DNA of 32,170 nt, from NCBI GenBank assembly GCA_937915735.1, contig CALGGS010000089.1:1-32170 (forward strand), in the 5' to 3' direction. Under the pieces are notes generated by a model that worked only from the letters and a program-made list of their open reading frames with translations, was not told the origin of the DNA and searched no databases. This stretch comes from an uncultured Treponema sp. (GTDB lineage Bacteria; Spirochaetota; Spirochaetia; Treponematales; Treponemataceae). Position 1 is the first letter of the stretch. Each line of letters opens with the position of its first letter. Positions 22,710 through 29,353 of this stretch are shown here, in pieces. The position numbers were made by a program, and so were the translations under genes.

Positions 22710-23420
22710 TTACAAATCTCGCGCAATTTCACAGACAATTTCATTATCCTTAAAACCAATGCGAGCAGAATACAGGCTTGGATAAACCTCGCTCTTTGGA
22801 ATCGGGATTTTTTTTGCTTCTGAAAGGTTTTTTAAGAGAATTTTTTTTTCGTAGAAAGACACGAGAGAATTTTTTAAAAGCTTTGACTCGCTTTCAGGAA
22901 GCTTTTCGCCCGCATAAAACCAGTTTCTTTTGACAGGAAGGGCTAAAGTATCGGGAAGACGGCAATAAATCAGCGAAAAATCCCTTGGAGAAGAATTTTC
23001 TTCGATATGAATAGGGATAATCTGCTTTTGAGGGCCGAAGGCTTCCTTCAGAACCGAATTTGTAAAAAGTGAAAATGAAATATAGAGAGTTAAAAAAACA
23101 GGGCCTGCGACTTTCCAGAAAAACGAAATAAGGCTTCCAAGAACAAAAATCACGGACAATACAACAAAATAATTCTGACGATTTTTTGAAAAGTCTAGTG
23201 GCCATGAAAGAGATTTGGCCGAAAAAATCAGGATTGTGTAAAGAATTACGGTAAAACTCAAAAAGAGGCACAAAAAAGCGAATCGCACATTTTTAACTTC
23301 TTTTTGCTTCGCCGGAAGAAGGATTTTTAAAAGGCAGGCAAAGGAAAGGCCGAAGGAAAAAACGCAAAGGAAAGCGAAGGCCTGAGTTAAAAATGAATCT
23401 TCAGAAATGGCAGAAATCAT
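22710..23420 (-). CDS. multi-pass membrane protein, unknown function
   Basis: A 236-residue protein. About four hydrophobic helices lie in the first ~125 residues (AFAFLCVFSFGLSFACLLKIL, FAFLCLFLSFTVILYTILIF, YFVVLSVIFVLGSLISFFW, GPVFLTLYISFSLFTN), followed by a ~110-residue soluble domain. I do not recognise the family. The ATG overlaps the stop of the cytidylate-kinase-like gene by four bases (ATGA), indicating coupled translation. A further 58 bp separates it from the TPR lipoprotein gene on the same strand. Confidence 0.7.
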   Translation of the reverse strand: MISAISEDSFLTQAFAFLCVFSFGLSFACLLKILLPAKQKEVKNVRFAFLCLFLSFTVILYTILIFSAKSLSWPLDFSKNRQNYFVVLSVIFVLGSLISFFWKVAGPVFLTLYISFSLFTNSVLKEAFGPQKQIIPIHIEENSSPRDFSLIYCRLPDTLALPVKRNWFYAGEKLPESESKLLKNSLVSFYEKKILLKNLSEAKKIPIPKSEVYPSLYSARIGFKDNEIVCEIARDL

Positions 23421-24226
23421 ACTTCCTGCCCTACGCTCATTTTGTTGATAATCTCAAAGCCAGGAAGCTCTGCCTCTACGATTGTGAGAGCCGCATCCAA
23501 GGTTTTCTGAGTGTCAGCGATTCCATGCAAGGTGATTTTATTGTCTTTTAATGAAGCTCGCAAAAATTCAATATTCAGGTTGTAAACAAAAACAAGGACA
23601 TCAACAAGCCGCTGGCCTAGAAGAAGCTCGTCGATTTTTTTCTGACCGGTCTCCTCTTTTTCTTTCGTGACAAAGGTTTTTGCAAGAGAAATTACTGCAT
23701 CCGCGACAGAATCCGCATCGATTTTTGAAGAATTTATGAGCAAATCGAACATCTCAGGATTTTCAACATCAAAATTAAAAAAGCCCTTGTGAAATGATTT
23801 CTGGACGATTTCGCTTTCAGCAATTTTTTTTAAGGAAAGTTTCTGAGAAAGATTTTCATTTTTTTGAAGATATTCAGAGCGAACCTTCTCCTCGGCAATG
23901 ATTCTGGCAGAAATATGATTTTCAATGTCCTTCAATATGATAAAAGAGCCTCGCCCAACAATCACCGAGTTATTTTCGCTCGCCGCCTCCAATATTGCGG
24001 TAATGAGGCAGTTTAAATATTCATCCCTTAAGCTGGTAAGACCTGCAAAAAAGCCGATTTTTTTTTCCTCAAATTTTGAAAGCTTATTAGCCGGAAAGCC
24101 AAGAGAGACAATTCGTTTTTCAATTTCTTGCTTCGTAACAAGCTTATAGCCCAGCTTATCTGCAATTTTCTGAGCCACCTCATCGCCGAGCGAGCCCAGC
24201 TGCCGTGAAATTGTAATTACTGCCAT
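23417..24226 (-). CDS. cytidylate-kinase-like protein fused to a BON-like domain
   Basis: A 269-residue protein from the ATG at 24226 (MAVITISRQLGS); the frame is open 22 codons further upstream, but the sequence there is not conserved-looking. Residues 1-~190 match the cytidylate-kinase-like P-loop family: ISRQLGSLGDEVAQKIADKLGY at the start, SVIVGRGSFII, then a lid-like helical region. The canonical Walker A GxxGxGK is replaced by QLGSLGDE, so nucleotide-phosphate transfer is uncertain. The last ~75 residues (LRASLKDNKITLHGIAD... LPGFEIINKMSV) look like a BON domain, usually a phospholipid-binding periplasmic module, which is odd in a cytoplasmic kinase. The -10 GATAAT (24238-24233) is six bases before the ATG. 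Confidence 0.7.
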   Translation of the reverse strand: MAVITISRQLGSLGDEVAQKIADKLGYKLVTKQEIEKRIVSLGFPANKLSKFEEKKIGFFAGLTSLRDEYLNCLITAILEAASENNSVIVGRGSFIILKDIENHISARIIAEEKVRSEYLQKNENLSQKLSLKKIAESEIVQKSFHKGFFNFDVENPEMFDLLINSSKIDADSVADAVISLAKTFVTKEKEETGQKKIDELLLGQRLVDVLVFVYNLNIEFLRASLKDNKITLHGIADTQKTLDAALTIVEAELPGFEIINKMSVGQEV

Positions 24227-24232
24227 AATAAG

Positions 24233-24238
24233 ATTATC
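24233..24238 (-). promoter_or_regulatory. -10 box of the cytidylate-kinase-like gene
   Basis: GATAAT on the minus strand, followed by six bases and the ATG at 24226. The -35 is weak and no Shine-Dalgarno is present. Confidence 0.4.
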
Positions 24239-24285
24239 GGAATAATAAGAGACATAAATTAGGCGATAGAGATACCCATTATACA

Positions 24286-24313
24286 TTGCCAATAAGCCTT
24301 AATCTGTTATAAT
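24286..24313 (+). promoter_or_regulatory. promoter of the NUDIX gene
   Basis: TTGCCA (24286-24291), 16 bp, TATAAT (24308-24313). The ATG at 24321 is seven bases after the -10, and no Shine-Dalgarno can fit. Confidence 0.65.
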
Positions 24314-24320
24314 CTAAATT

Positions 24321-24854
24321 ATGAAAAATCTTGAATGGAATGAAAAAGGCAAAAAAGAGCTTCTGAAAACCGTCGTTCTTACAGTAAATGAAATTGACTC
24401 CCTTTCTCCAGACGGAAGAACAGGAAAATACATCGTAATGGATGCGCCTGACTGGGTAATTGTCGTGCCACGAATCAACGACAACTTCTTGATGGTAAAG
24501 CAATGGAGACACGGAAACAAATCCTTAAGCATAGAATTTCCAGGAGGAGTCATAAACGCCGGAGAAAGCCCGGAGGAAGCGGCAAAACGGGAAATGGAAG
24601 AAGAAACCGGCTACAAGGCGGGAAAACTCACTTATTTAGGCTCTGCAAACCCGAATCCGGCGCTTATGCGGAATAAAGTGCATTTTTTTGCGGCAGAAGA
24701 CCTTGTTTCCACAGGAAAGCAGCACCTTGACGATGATGAATATGTAGAATATCTGCAAGTCCCCTGCGAAGAAGTCTGCAAAAAAATCGGAAGCGAAGAA
24801 TACCCTCACGCCCTTATGATGAGCGCACTTTTAAAATACAAGCTTAAGAACTAG
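24321..24854 (+). CDS. NUDIX hydrolase, ADP-ribose pyrophosphatase type
   Basis: A 177-residue protein with a complete Nudix box: G76-x5-E82-x7-R90-E91-x2-E94-E95-x-G97-Y98. The upstream strands (VIVVPRINDNFLMVKQWRHGNKSLSIEFPGG) match ADP-ribose/ADP-sugar pyrophosphatases, where QWR and E-F/L-PGG are hallmarks, so hydrolysis of ADP-ribose to AMP and ribose-5-phosphate is the likely reaction. The length is normal. It has its own promoter and probably a leaderless transcript. Its stop codon overlaps the stop of the convergent 667-residue gene in a shared CTAG (24851-24854), so transcription from both sides must run into the opposing gene. Confidence 0.9.
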   Translation: MKNLEWNEKGKKELLKTVVLTVNEIDSLSPDGRTGKYIVMDAPDWVIVVPRINDNFLMVKQWRHGNKSLSIEFPGGVINAGESPEEAAKREMEEETGYKAGKLTYLGSANPNPALMRNKVHFFAAEDLVSTGKQHLDDDEYVEYLQVPCEEVCKKIGSEEYPHALMMSALLKYKLKN

Positions 24855-26854
24855 CTTTTCTTTGCTGCGTTTGCCTTGACGCGTTCGGCAAAAAGCTTGT
24901 TTTGGTCGCTTCTTGTCGGTACGCTGAAAGCAGGCGCTCCGTCCTCTTCGTTTATGCGGTAAATCTTCGTTGAGTCTGTCGAATAGGCAGGGCTTGACGG
25001 ATTGTTCACCCACCAGTCAAGAACCGAAATGACCAAAAGCGCGTATTTTAAGAGATTTGCGTTCGTAGCGTGTCCGTCGTTTTTTTTTGCTCCCAAAAGA
25101 ACATCCATTCGCTTTGAAACGGCATTCGGAATGTCGAATTTGTATTTTTCCCATGGATTCTGAATTCCCATGACTTCTCCGTTTCCCTGAGCGGCATCGA
25201 TTTCCTTTACGATTGAGCTGAAAATTTTTAAAAGGAAGCTTGCCCTGATGCACATCGGACGGTACTGGCTGTCATTTTTAGGTTTTTCGAGCAAAAGCTG
25301 CTCAAATTCAAAGTATGGCAGAAAGTTATATTTTGTCTGCCAGAGAATCGAAGTGAGCATTTTCTTCCCAAAAAGAGTTGATTTATAGTCGCCCTGAGAA
25401 TACTCATTGTTCACAAAATCCGTAAGCTGCTCGGCATAATTTTTTTCAAAGAGAACCTCACGGTAGACAGACCATTCACTCAAAACGGCCGAAAGCTTTT
25501 CACCGTTTGAATCTCCGTCAGTTTCCTCCGTAAAGACGGCGTTTCTAAGTCCCTGGAAAATATCTTCCGTAATGCGAAGGAGAGTTACAGTAATCTGAAG
25601 CGGGTTTTCCGGAGCGAGAAGATTATAGCCGTCCCTAAATTGATAAATCGGCTGGAAATAGGGGAACATATCCGGCATTTTGTCGAGCCTGTCAAAGCCA
25701 GCTTCCGGGAAAAGGTTGTCCAAAAGCTTAAGCCCCGCATCTACAAAGTCAGATTTTTTGTTTTCGGCTTCCTTCTTTTTGTTTTTCTCTTCTTCTTCGG
25801 CTTTCTTTTCTTCCTCTGATTTTGCCTTTTCTTCTGCCCCGCCCTCATGCTTGTTACCTTTTTTGTTCGGCAAAAGAAGGTCGAATTTTGTCATTTCGAG
25901 AAAGGAAAGAATATTTGAAGTCTGAACAAGGAAGAAATCCTGAAAATAATCGAATTTTGTTGAACTCATTCGCATTAAAAGCGGATAAAGTCCTTTTATG
26001 ACCTGACTGTAGATGTAAAACCACTCAGTGATTCCCTGCTTTGAAAGAGTCTGTGCTTTTTGAAGGTCAAATTTCGGATATTTAGCAAGATCGTTATAGA
26101 TTTCCTTAAAATAGTTTGAAATTTTTGTTTCGCCAAGATAGTAGATTTTTATGAGATTTTTGTAGACTTCCTTGACGAAGGGAATCATCATTGCGACCGT
26201 GCAATTTGCGGCATTGTCCTGAAGGTCAAAGTAGTATTTTTTGATGTCCTTCATTGTCCAGGAACCGACCATTTTTAAAAATCTGAAACGGTCTTCGCTT
26301 GAACCGATGATTTTTGCCTTGTATGTGTCTGGAGAAATCTGGATTATGGATTTTACAGTCGTTATGAATTCCTGAAGATGGTCAACATGCTTTTGCACAT
26401 TGTATTCGATAAAGCTTTTTCTGACTTGCTCGGCTCCGTTTTTTTTGAATTTTCGGACAAAATTAAAAAGACCGTAGTTCTGTTTTATTTTGTAGTCCTC
26501 GCTCATCATAATTCTGTCCATAAGAGCACGCTCTTTTGAAGTCAGTTCTGGAAGGGAGCCGATTCTTACTGGCTTTTCCTTTGGAGCATAGCCAAATTTT
26601 GAGCCCGCAGGAATGGATGCAGAGGCAGAAGCCTGGCTTGCGACACTTGAAGCGGATTTTCCGACAACTCGCTTTGAATATTCCCGTGCCTTTGGAAGAG
26701 CAGAATAATCAATCGGTGCAGATTTTTCCGCAAAAACCTCACCGCCGAGTTTTTTCATCATTTTTTTAGCTTCGTCTTCGTCAATCGGACCAATGTTGCG
26801 TCGAGTCTTGTCGAGCGTTCCTGGTTCCCATTTTGCTTCTGGTTTATCTGCCAT
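24851..26854 (-). CDS. large conserved spirochaete-type hypothetical protein
   Basis: A 667-residue soluble protein with no signal peptide; I do not recognise it. Seen: a low-complexity Ser/Ala stretch (~66-82, SASSVASQASASASIP), a long mostly helical region (100-330), a Lys/Glu-rich flexible linker (~331-368, EEKAKSEEEKKAEEEEK), and a second globular region (370-640) with several aromatic-rich helices. No nucleotide-binding or catalytic motif stands out. The start is supported by GAGG nine bases upstream, and it follows the DUF2804 gene by ~30 bp on the same strand, so they are likely co-transcribed. The two-domain, linker-joined layout suggests a structural or cytoskeletal role, but this is a guess. 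Confidence 0.75.
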   Translation of the reverse strand: MADKPEAKWEPGTLDKTRRNIGPIDEDEAKKMMKKLGGEVFAEKSAPIDYSALPKAREYSKRVVGKSASSVASQASASASIPAGSKFGYAPKEKPVRIGSLPELTSKERALMDRIMMSEDYKIKQNYGLFNFVRKFKKNGAEQVRKSFIEYNVQKHVDHLQEFITTVKSIIQISPDTYKAKIIGSSEDRFRFLKMVGSWTMKDIKKYYFDLQDNAANCTVAMMIPFVKEVYKNLIKIYYLGETKISNYFKEIYNDLAKYPKFDLQKAQTLSKQGITEWFYIYSQVIKGLYPLLMRMSSTKFDYFQDFFLVQTSNILSFLEMTKFDLLLPNKKGNKHEGGAEEKAKSEEEKKAEEEEKNKKKEAENKKSDFVDAGLKLLDNLFPEAGFDRLDKMPDMFPYFQPIYQFRDGYNLLAPENPLQITVTLLRITEDIFQGLRNAVFTEETDGDSNGEKLSAVLSEWSVYREVLFEKNYAEQLTDFVNNEYSQGDYKSTLFGKKMLTSILWQTKYNFLPYFEFEQLLLEKPKNDSQYRPMCIRASFLLKIFSSIVKEIDAAQGNGEVMGIQNPWEKYKFDIPNAVSKRMDVLLGAKKNDGHATNANLLKYALLVISVLDWWVNNPSSPAYSTDSTKIYRINEEDGAPAFSVPTRSDQNKLFAERVKANAAKKS

Positions 26855-26884
26855 ATATGCCTCTGTGTTTTTCTTAGAAGTTCC

Positions 26885-27955
26885 CTATAATCTCAAAAGC
26901 TGATTCTTTGCGATTCCTTCAAAGCTGTGAAGAACGATGTCCTCGCCGTCTTTAGTTTTTAGAACGCCTTCAAAAGTGCCGAAAATCGTTCTGAGCTGGC
27001 TTTTCATCACAAAAAAGCTGACATCGCGGCGGTTGTCGCTTGACGGAGTGAAAGTCAAATCTACCATATTTTCAAAATCTTGAATCACCCATTTTTTTGA
27101 AATTCCAAAGGGATGAGTGATTGTGACAGGCGGCAGAGGCGTACATTCGCCGTCAACGCATAGAATATTGCCATTTATATTGTCGGAATCTACGGCATTT
27201 TCTTGCGTAGTAAAAAGAGAAAAACTGAATTTTTTGCCGTTTAATTCGCCGGCGGCAAGGACGAATTCTGAAATTGAATGAAAGTTGTAATAAGCGCGAT
27301 TTATCCTTAAAAGCGCGGTTCCGTCCAAATCCTCCTGAAGAAGCTCGTCCGAGAGTTTTGTTTTTCCGAGGGAAATCGTTCCGTGAATTTTTGGCGTCGC
27401 AATGTAAGAGGCTGAGCACCTGCGTTTTGAAGGATAAGGAACTACTGTCGCCATTTCGCACATAGGAGCCTCAGAGTACCGCGCGACAAAGGCAGCCTGA
27501 GCCTGAGGCCGCGAAGAATCCCCGCGAAGATTAAAAAGCATTGAAAGCCTGTCCCTGCTATGGTCCCAGCTTATCCTGATGTAGCGTTTTTTGTTGAAGC
27601 TCGCACAAAAGCCGGTATTCATATTATGAGGAATAAAACGGCGGCGCGGGCCCATAAAAGAGCGGTAGGCAAATTTTCTGCCATTTTCCTTGTTCCAAAA
27701 CACGACATCGGCAAAACCAAAAACCTTGTGGTCAAAAAAATCTACAGTGCCAATAAATTGCCCGATGTTAAAGAGAAAGCTTATTGAGCTTTGAATGCGA
27801 AAATTCGTTATTACCGTCGGGAACGGAAAACCCGCAAACGGAGTCCGAACGCCACGAATGTCAAGCCGCTTTAAAAGCCCCTTAAAAGTGCCGAATTCGA
27901 TTTTCCCAGAGTGAATGATTTTTTCGGGCGGCGTTTTGATTTCTCGAGTATACAA
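26885..27955 (-). CDS. DUF2804 family protein
   Basis: A 356-residue protein. A TTG start at 27955 (L/MYTREIK) is supported by AGGGGA five bases upstream; no better ATG lies near the conserved N-terminus. The sequence follows the DUF2804 pattern: GKIEFGTFKGLLKRLDIRG at the start, an ISWDHSRDRLSMLFNLRG middle motif, a W-x-IQDFENMVDLTFTPSSD segment and a C-terminal FGTFEGVL followed by LHSFEGIAKNQLLRL. The family is largely beta-stranded, resembling lipocalin-like or tocopherol-cyclase-like barrels, and has no assigned function; a lipid or hydrophobic ligand is plausible. It is upstream of the 667-residue gene in an apparent two-gene operon. Confidence 0.8.
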   Translation of the reverse strand: MYTREIKTPPEKIIHSGKIEFGTFKGLLKRLDIRGVRTPFAGFPFPTVITNFRIQSSISFLFNIGQFIGTVDFFDHKVFGFADVVFWNKENGRKFAYRSFMGPRRRFIPHNMNTGFCASFNKKRYIRISWDHSRDRLSMLFNLRGDSSRPQAQAAFVARYSEAPMCEMATVVPYPSKRRCSASYIATPKIHGTISLGKTKLSDELLQEDLDGTALLRINRAYYNFHSISEFVLAAGELNGKKFSFSLFTTQENAVDSDNINGNILCVDGECTPLPPVTITHPFGISKKWVIQDFENMVDLTFTPSSDNRRDVSFFVMKSQLRTIFGTFEGVLKTKDGEDIVLHSFEGIAKNQLLRL

Positions 27956-28028
27956 AATATCCCCTAAAAACTTTTTCTGATAATTTTTTTAATGACTAAT
28001 TGTAAATGCAAAATTGAGAAAAGTCTAG

Positions 28029-28057
28029 TTGTAAAGAAATCTCAGAAATTTTATAAT
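28029..28057 (+). promoter_or_regulatory. promoter of the yhbY-like gene
   Basis: TTGTAA (28029-28034), 17 bp, TATAAT (28052-28057). The ATG at 28064 is six bases after the -10, so the predicted transcription start coincides with the start codon. Confidence 0.7.
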
Positions 28058-28063
28058 TCAGGT

Positions 28064-28381
28064 ATGACAGAACTTAACGCAAAACAGAGAAAACTTTTAG
28101 AAAAAAATGCCCAGAGCTTAAACCCGCTCGTTCTTATTGGCGGTGCCGGAGTCACAGAAAACCAAATCGCGCAGATTGACAGGGTCCTTAACGAGCATGA
28201 GCTTATCAAAGTTAAATTCAATGAATTTAAAGACGAAAAAAAGGAGCTGAGCACAGAAATTACCCAAAAAACACTCTCAACCTTCGTCCGTCTTTTGGGA
28301 AATGTTTTAATTTTGTACCGTCCTGCAAAGGAAATTGAAGAGCGAAAATTTGAAAAAGATTTAGAAAGGCTTGCAAAATAA
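28064..28381 (+). CDS. yhbY: YhbY (CRS1-YhbY/CRM) RNA-binding protein
   Basis: A 105-residue single CRM-domain protein: LNAKQRKLLEKNAQSLNPLVLIGGAGVTENQIAQIDRVLNEHELIKVKF..., including the G-x-x-G RNA-binding loop (IGGAGVT) and the terminal GNVLILYRP. Bacterial YhbY associates with pre-50S ribosomal particles. The frame extends upstream, but MTELNAKQ is the conserved start and sits exactly downstream of a good promoter. The DUF3261 gene begins one base after its stop, so the two are transcriptionally, and probably translationally, coupled. Confidence 0.9.
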   Translation: MTELNAKQRKLLEKNAQSLNPLVLIGGAGVTENQIAQIDRVLNEHELIKVKFNEFKDEKKELSTEITQKTLSTFVRLLGNVLILYRPAKEIEERKFEKDLERLAK

Positions 28382-28382
28382 A

Positions 28383-29033
28383 ATGAAAGCATTCCTTAAA
28401 ATCGCATTGGCACTAGTTTTTTCATCACTTTTTTTTTCGTGCGCTAGCTCAAGATTTGACTCACACTTTTCGCCGGTTTATGTAACAAACACCTCAAAAT
28501 TCGCAATTCTCTCTCCCAATGTTTCTTCAGAAAAAATTGACACATTGCAGCACATGAAGGCAAAATTCGGCGAAAAAGAAATGGAAGCCGAGGTTTATGT
28601 CATTTCTAACACAGAGCAGATTTCTATGACAATCCTGAGCGAATTTGGCTCTACTGTGGCAAACCTTTTTTACGACGGCGTAACACTTGATTTAGATTCG
28701 GCAATCTTCCCGAAAAGCCTTAAGGCTGAATATCTTGTCGCAGATTTACAGTTCTGCCTGTATAATCCTGAAATTTTAAAATCGGAGCTATCAAAAATCG
28801 GGGTAGATTTTGAAATTTCAGCAGAATCAGACGAAAGCGGAAACACGACAGAAAAGCGAATTCTTTCAAAAAAAGGCAAGCCGATTTCAAAAATCACGAA
28901 GAAATACACAAGGACTGCCATTTCAAGCCCTGCCCTGAGCGAAGCCGAAGGGACGGCCGAGAAATCACTTTCTTCAATCGAATACGAAAACACGCTTCGC
29001 GGCTACGGATACACGCTCACAACAATAGAATAA
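28383..29033 (+). CDS. DUF3261-like lipoprotein
   Basis: A 216-residue protein from ATG 28383; the TTG twelve bases upstream overlaps yhbY. The lipoprotein signal ends SLFFSC with Cys20. The mature domain resembles DUF3261: AEVYVISNTEQISMTILSEFGSTVANLFYDGVTLDLDS..., AEYLVADLQFCLYNPEIL..., and a terminal ENTLRGYGYTLTTIE. In other bacteria DUF3261 proteins occur in aryl-polyene clusters and resemble LolB-like lipid carriers; no such cluster is seen here. Between residues ~182 and 191 a SPALSEAEG stretch is encoded by the dispersed palindromic repeat at 28933-28952, apparently inserted in frame in a surface loop. Confidence 0.7.
   Translation: MKAFLKIALALVFSSLFFSCASSRFDSHFSPVYVTNTSKFAILSPNVSSEKIDTLQHMKAKFGEKEMEAEVYVISNTEQISMTILSEFGSTVANLFYDGVTLDLDSAIFPKSLKAEYLVADLQFCLYNPEILKSELSKIGVDFEISAESDESGNTTEKRILSKKGKPISKITKKYTRTAISSPALSEAEGTAEKSLSSIEYENTLRGYGYTLTTIE
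28933..28952. repeat. in-frame dispersed repeat encoding PALSEAEG
   Basis: The 20-mer CCCTGAGCGAAGCCGAAGGG is a partial palindrome (CCCT/AGGG ends, GAAGC core) of a type I have seen repeatedly in unrelated bacterial genomes. It is a different family from the hairpin repeats at 5316 and 29283. Confidence 0.6.
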
Positions 29034-29054
29034 AAAAAAGGGGCATAAAGCCCC
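29032..29054 (-). terminator. GGGGC hairpin terminator (minus strand)
   Basis: On the minus strand: GGGGC, TTTAT, GCCCC, then eight T (29039-29032). It backs up the tRNA terminator. On the plus strand the hairpin follows the DUF3261 stop but lacks a T-run. Confidence 0.75.
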
Positions 29055-29100
29055 GATATATAAAAACGAGCCCCAGCTTTGCTTGAAAGGCCCGGAAGGC

Positions 29101-29129
29101 AAAAAAATGAGCCGCCAAAAGCGACTCAT
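29101..29129 (-). terminator. tRNA-Cys intrinsic terminator
   Basis: On the minus strand: ATGAGTCGC, loop, GCGGCTCAT (one G-T pair), then seven T. It starts nine bases after the tRNA 3' end. Confidence 0.85.
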
Positions 29130-29137
29130 ACTTTGCA

Positions 29138-29209
29138 AGGCGTCTAGCAGAATCGAACTGCTGCATAACGGTTTTGCAGACCGCTCCCTTACCGCTTGGG
29201 TAAGACGCC
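29138..29209 (-). tRNA. tRNA-Cys (GCA)
   Basis: On the minus strand the acceptor stem GGCGTCT/AGACGCC is a perfect 7 bp. The anticodon loop CTGCAAA gives anticodon GCA, the T-arm is AGCAG-TTCGATT-CTGCT, and the D-arm contains AAGCGGTAA. The discriminator base is T (U73), as required for cysteinyl-tRNA synthetase recognition. The 3' CCA is not encoded. Confidence 0.95.
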
Positions 29210-29222
29210 GAATAGTGAACAT

Positions 29223-29251
29223 AATATATACGAAATCGAAAACTTTGTCTA
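29223..29251 (-). promoter_or_regulatory. tRNA-Cys promoter
   Basis: On the minus strand: TAGACA (29251-29246), 17 bp, TATATT (29228-29223). The tRNA 5' end lies 13 bases downstream. Confidence 0.7.
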
Positions 29252-29282
29252 GTGTTATAGAAAAAATCAATAAAAAATGATA

Positions 29283-29345
29283 GACTCTAGGGAACTTCGA
29301 AAAACACGCCTTCGGCGGTTTCCCGAAGTTCCTGACGAGTTTTAA
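29283..29345. repeat. hairpin repeat, copy 2 of the 5316-5372 family
   Basis: Read on the minus strand it aligns without gaps to copy 1. TTAAAACTCGTC, GCCGAAGGCG and the final CCCT are conserved, while the outer arms are different but still complementary (GGAACTTCG with CGAAGTTCC). It sits directly before the GH3 gene and its edge supplies the TTTAAT of the putative -10 (29341-29346). Confidence 0.7.
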
Positions 29346-29353
29346 TTTGTCTT

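Noticed and set aside
29083..29280. A 65-codon frame covering the tRNA region
   Set aside because: It runs through tRNA-Cys, its terminator and its promoter, all of which are well supported on the opposite strand.
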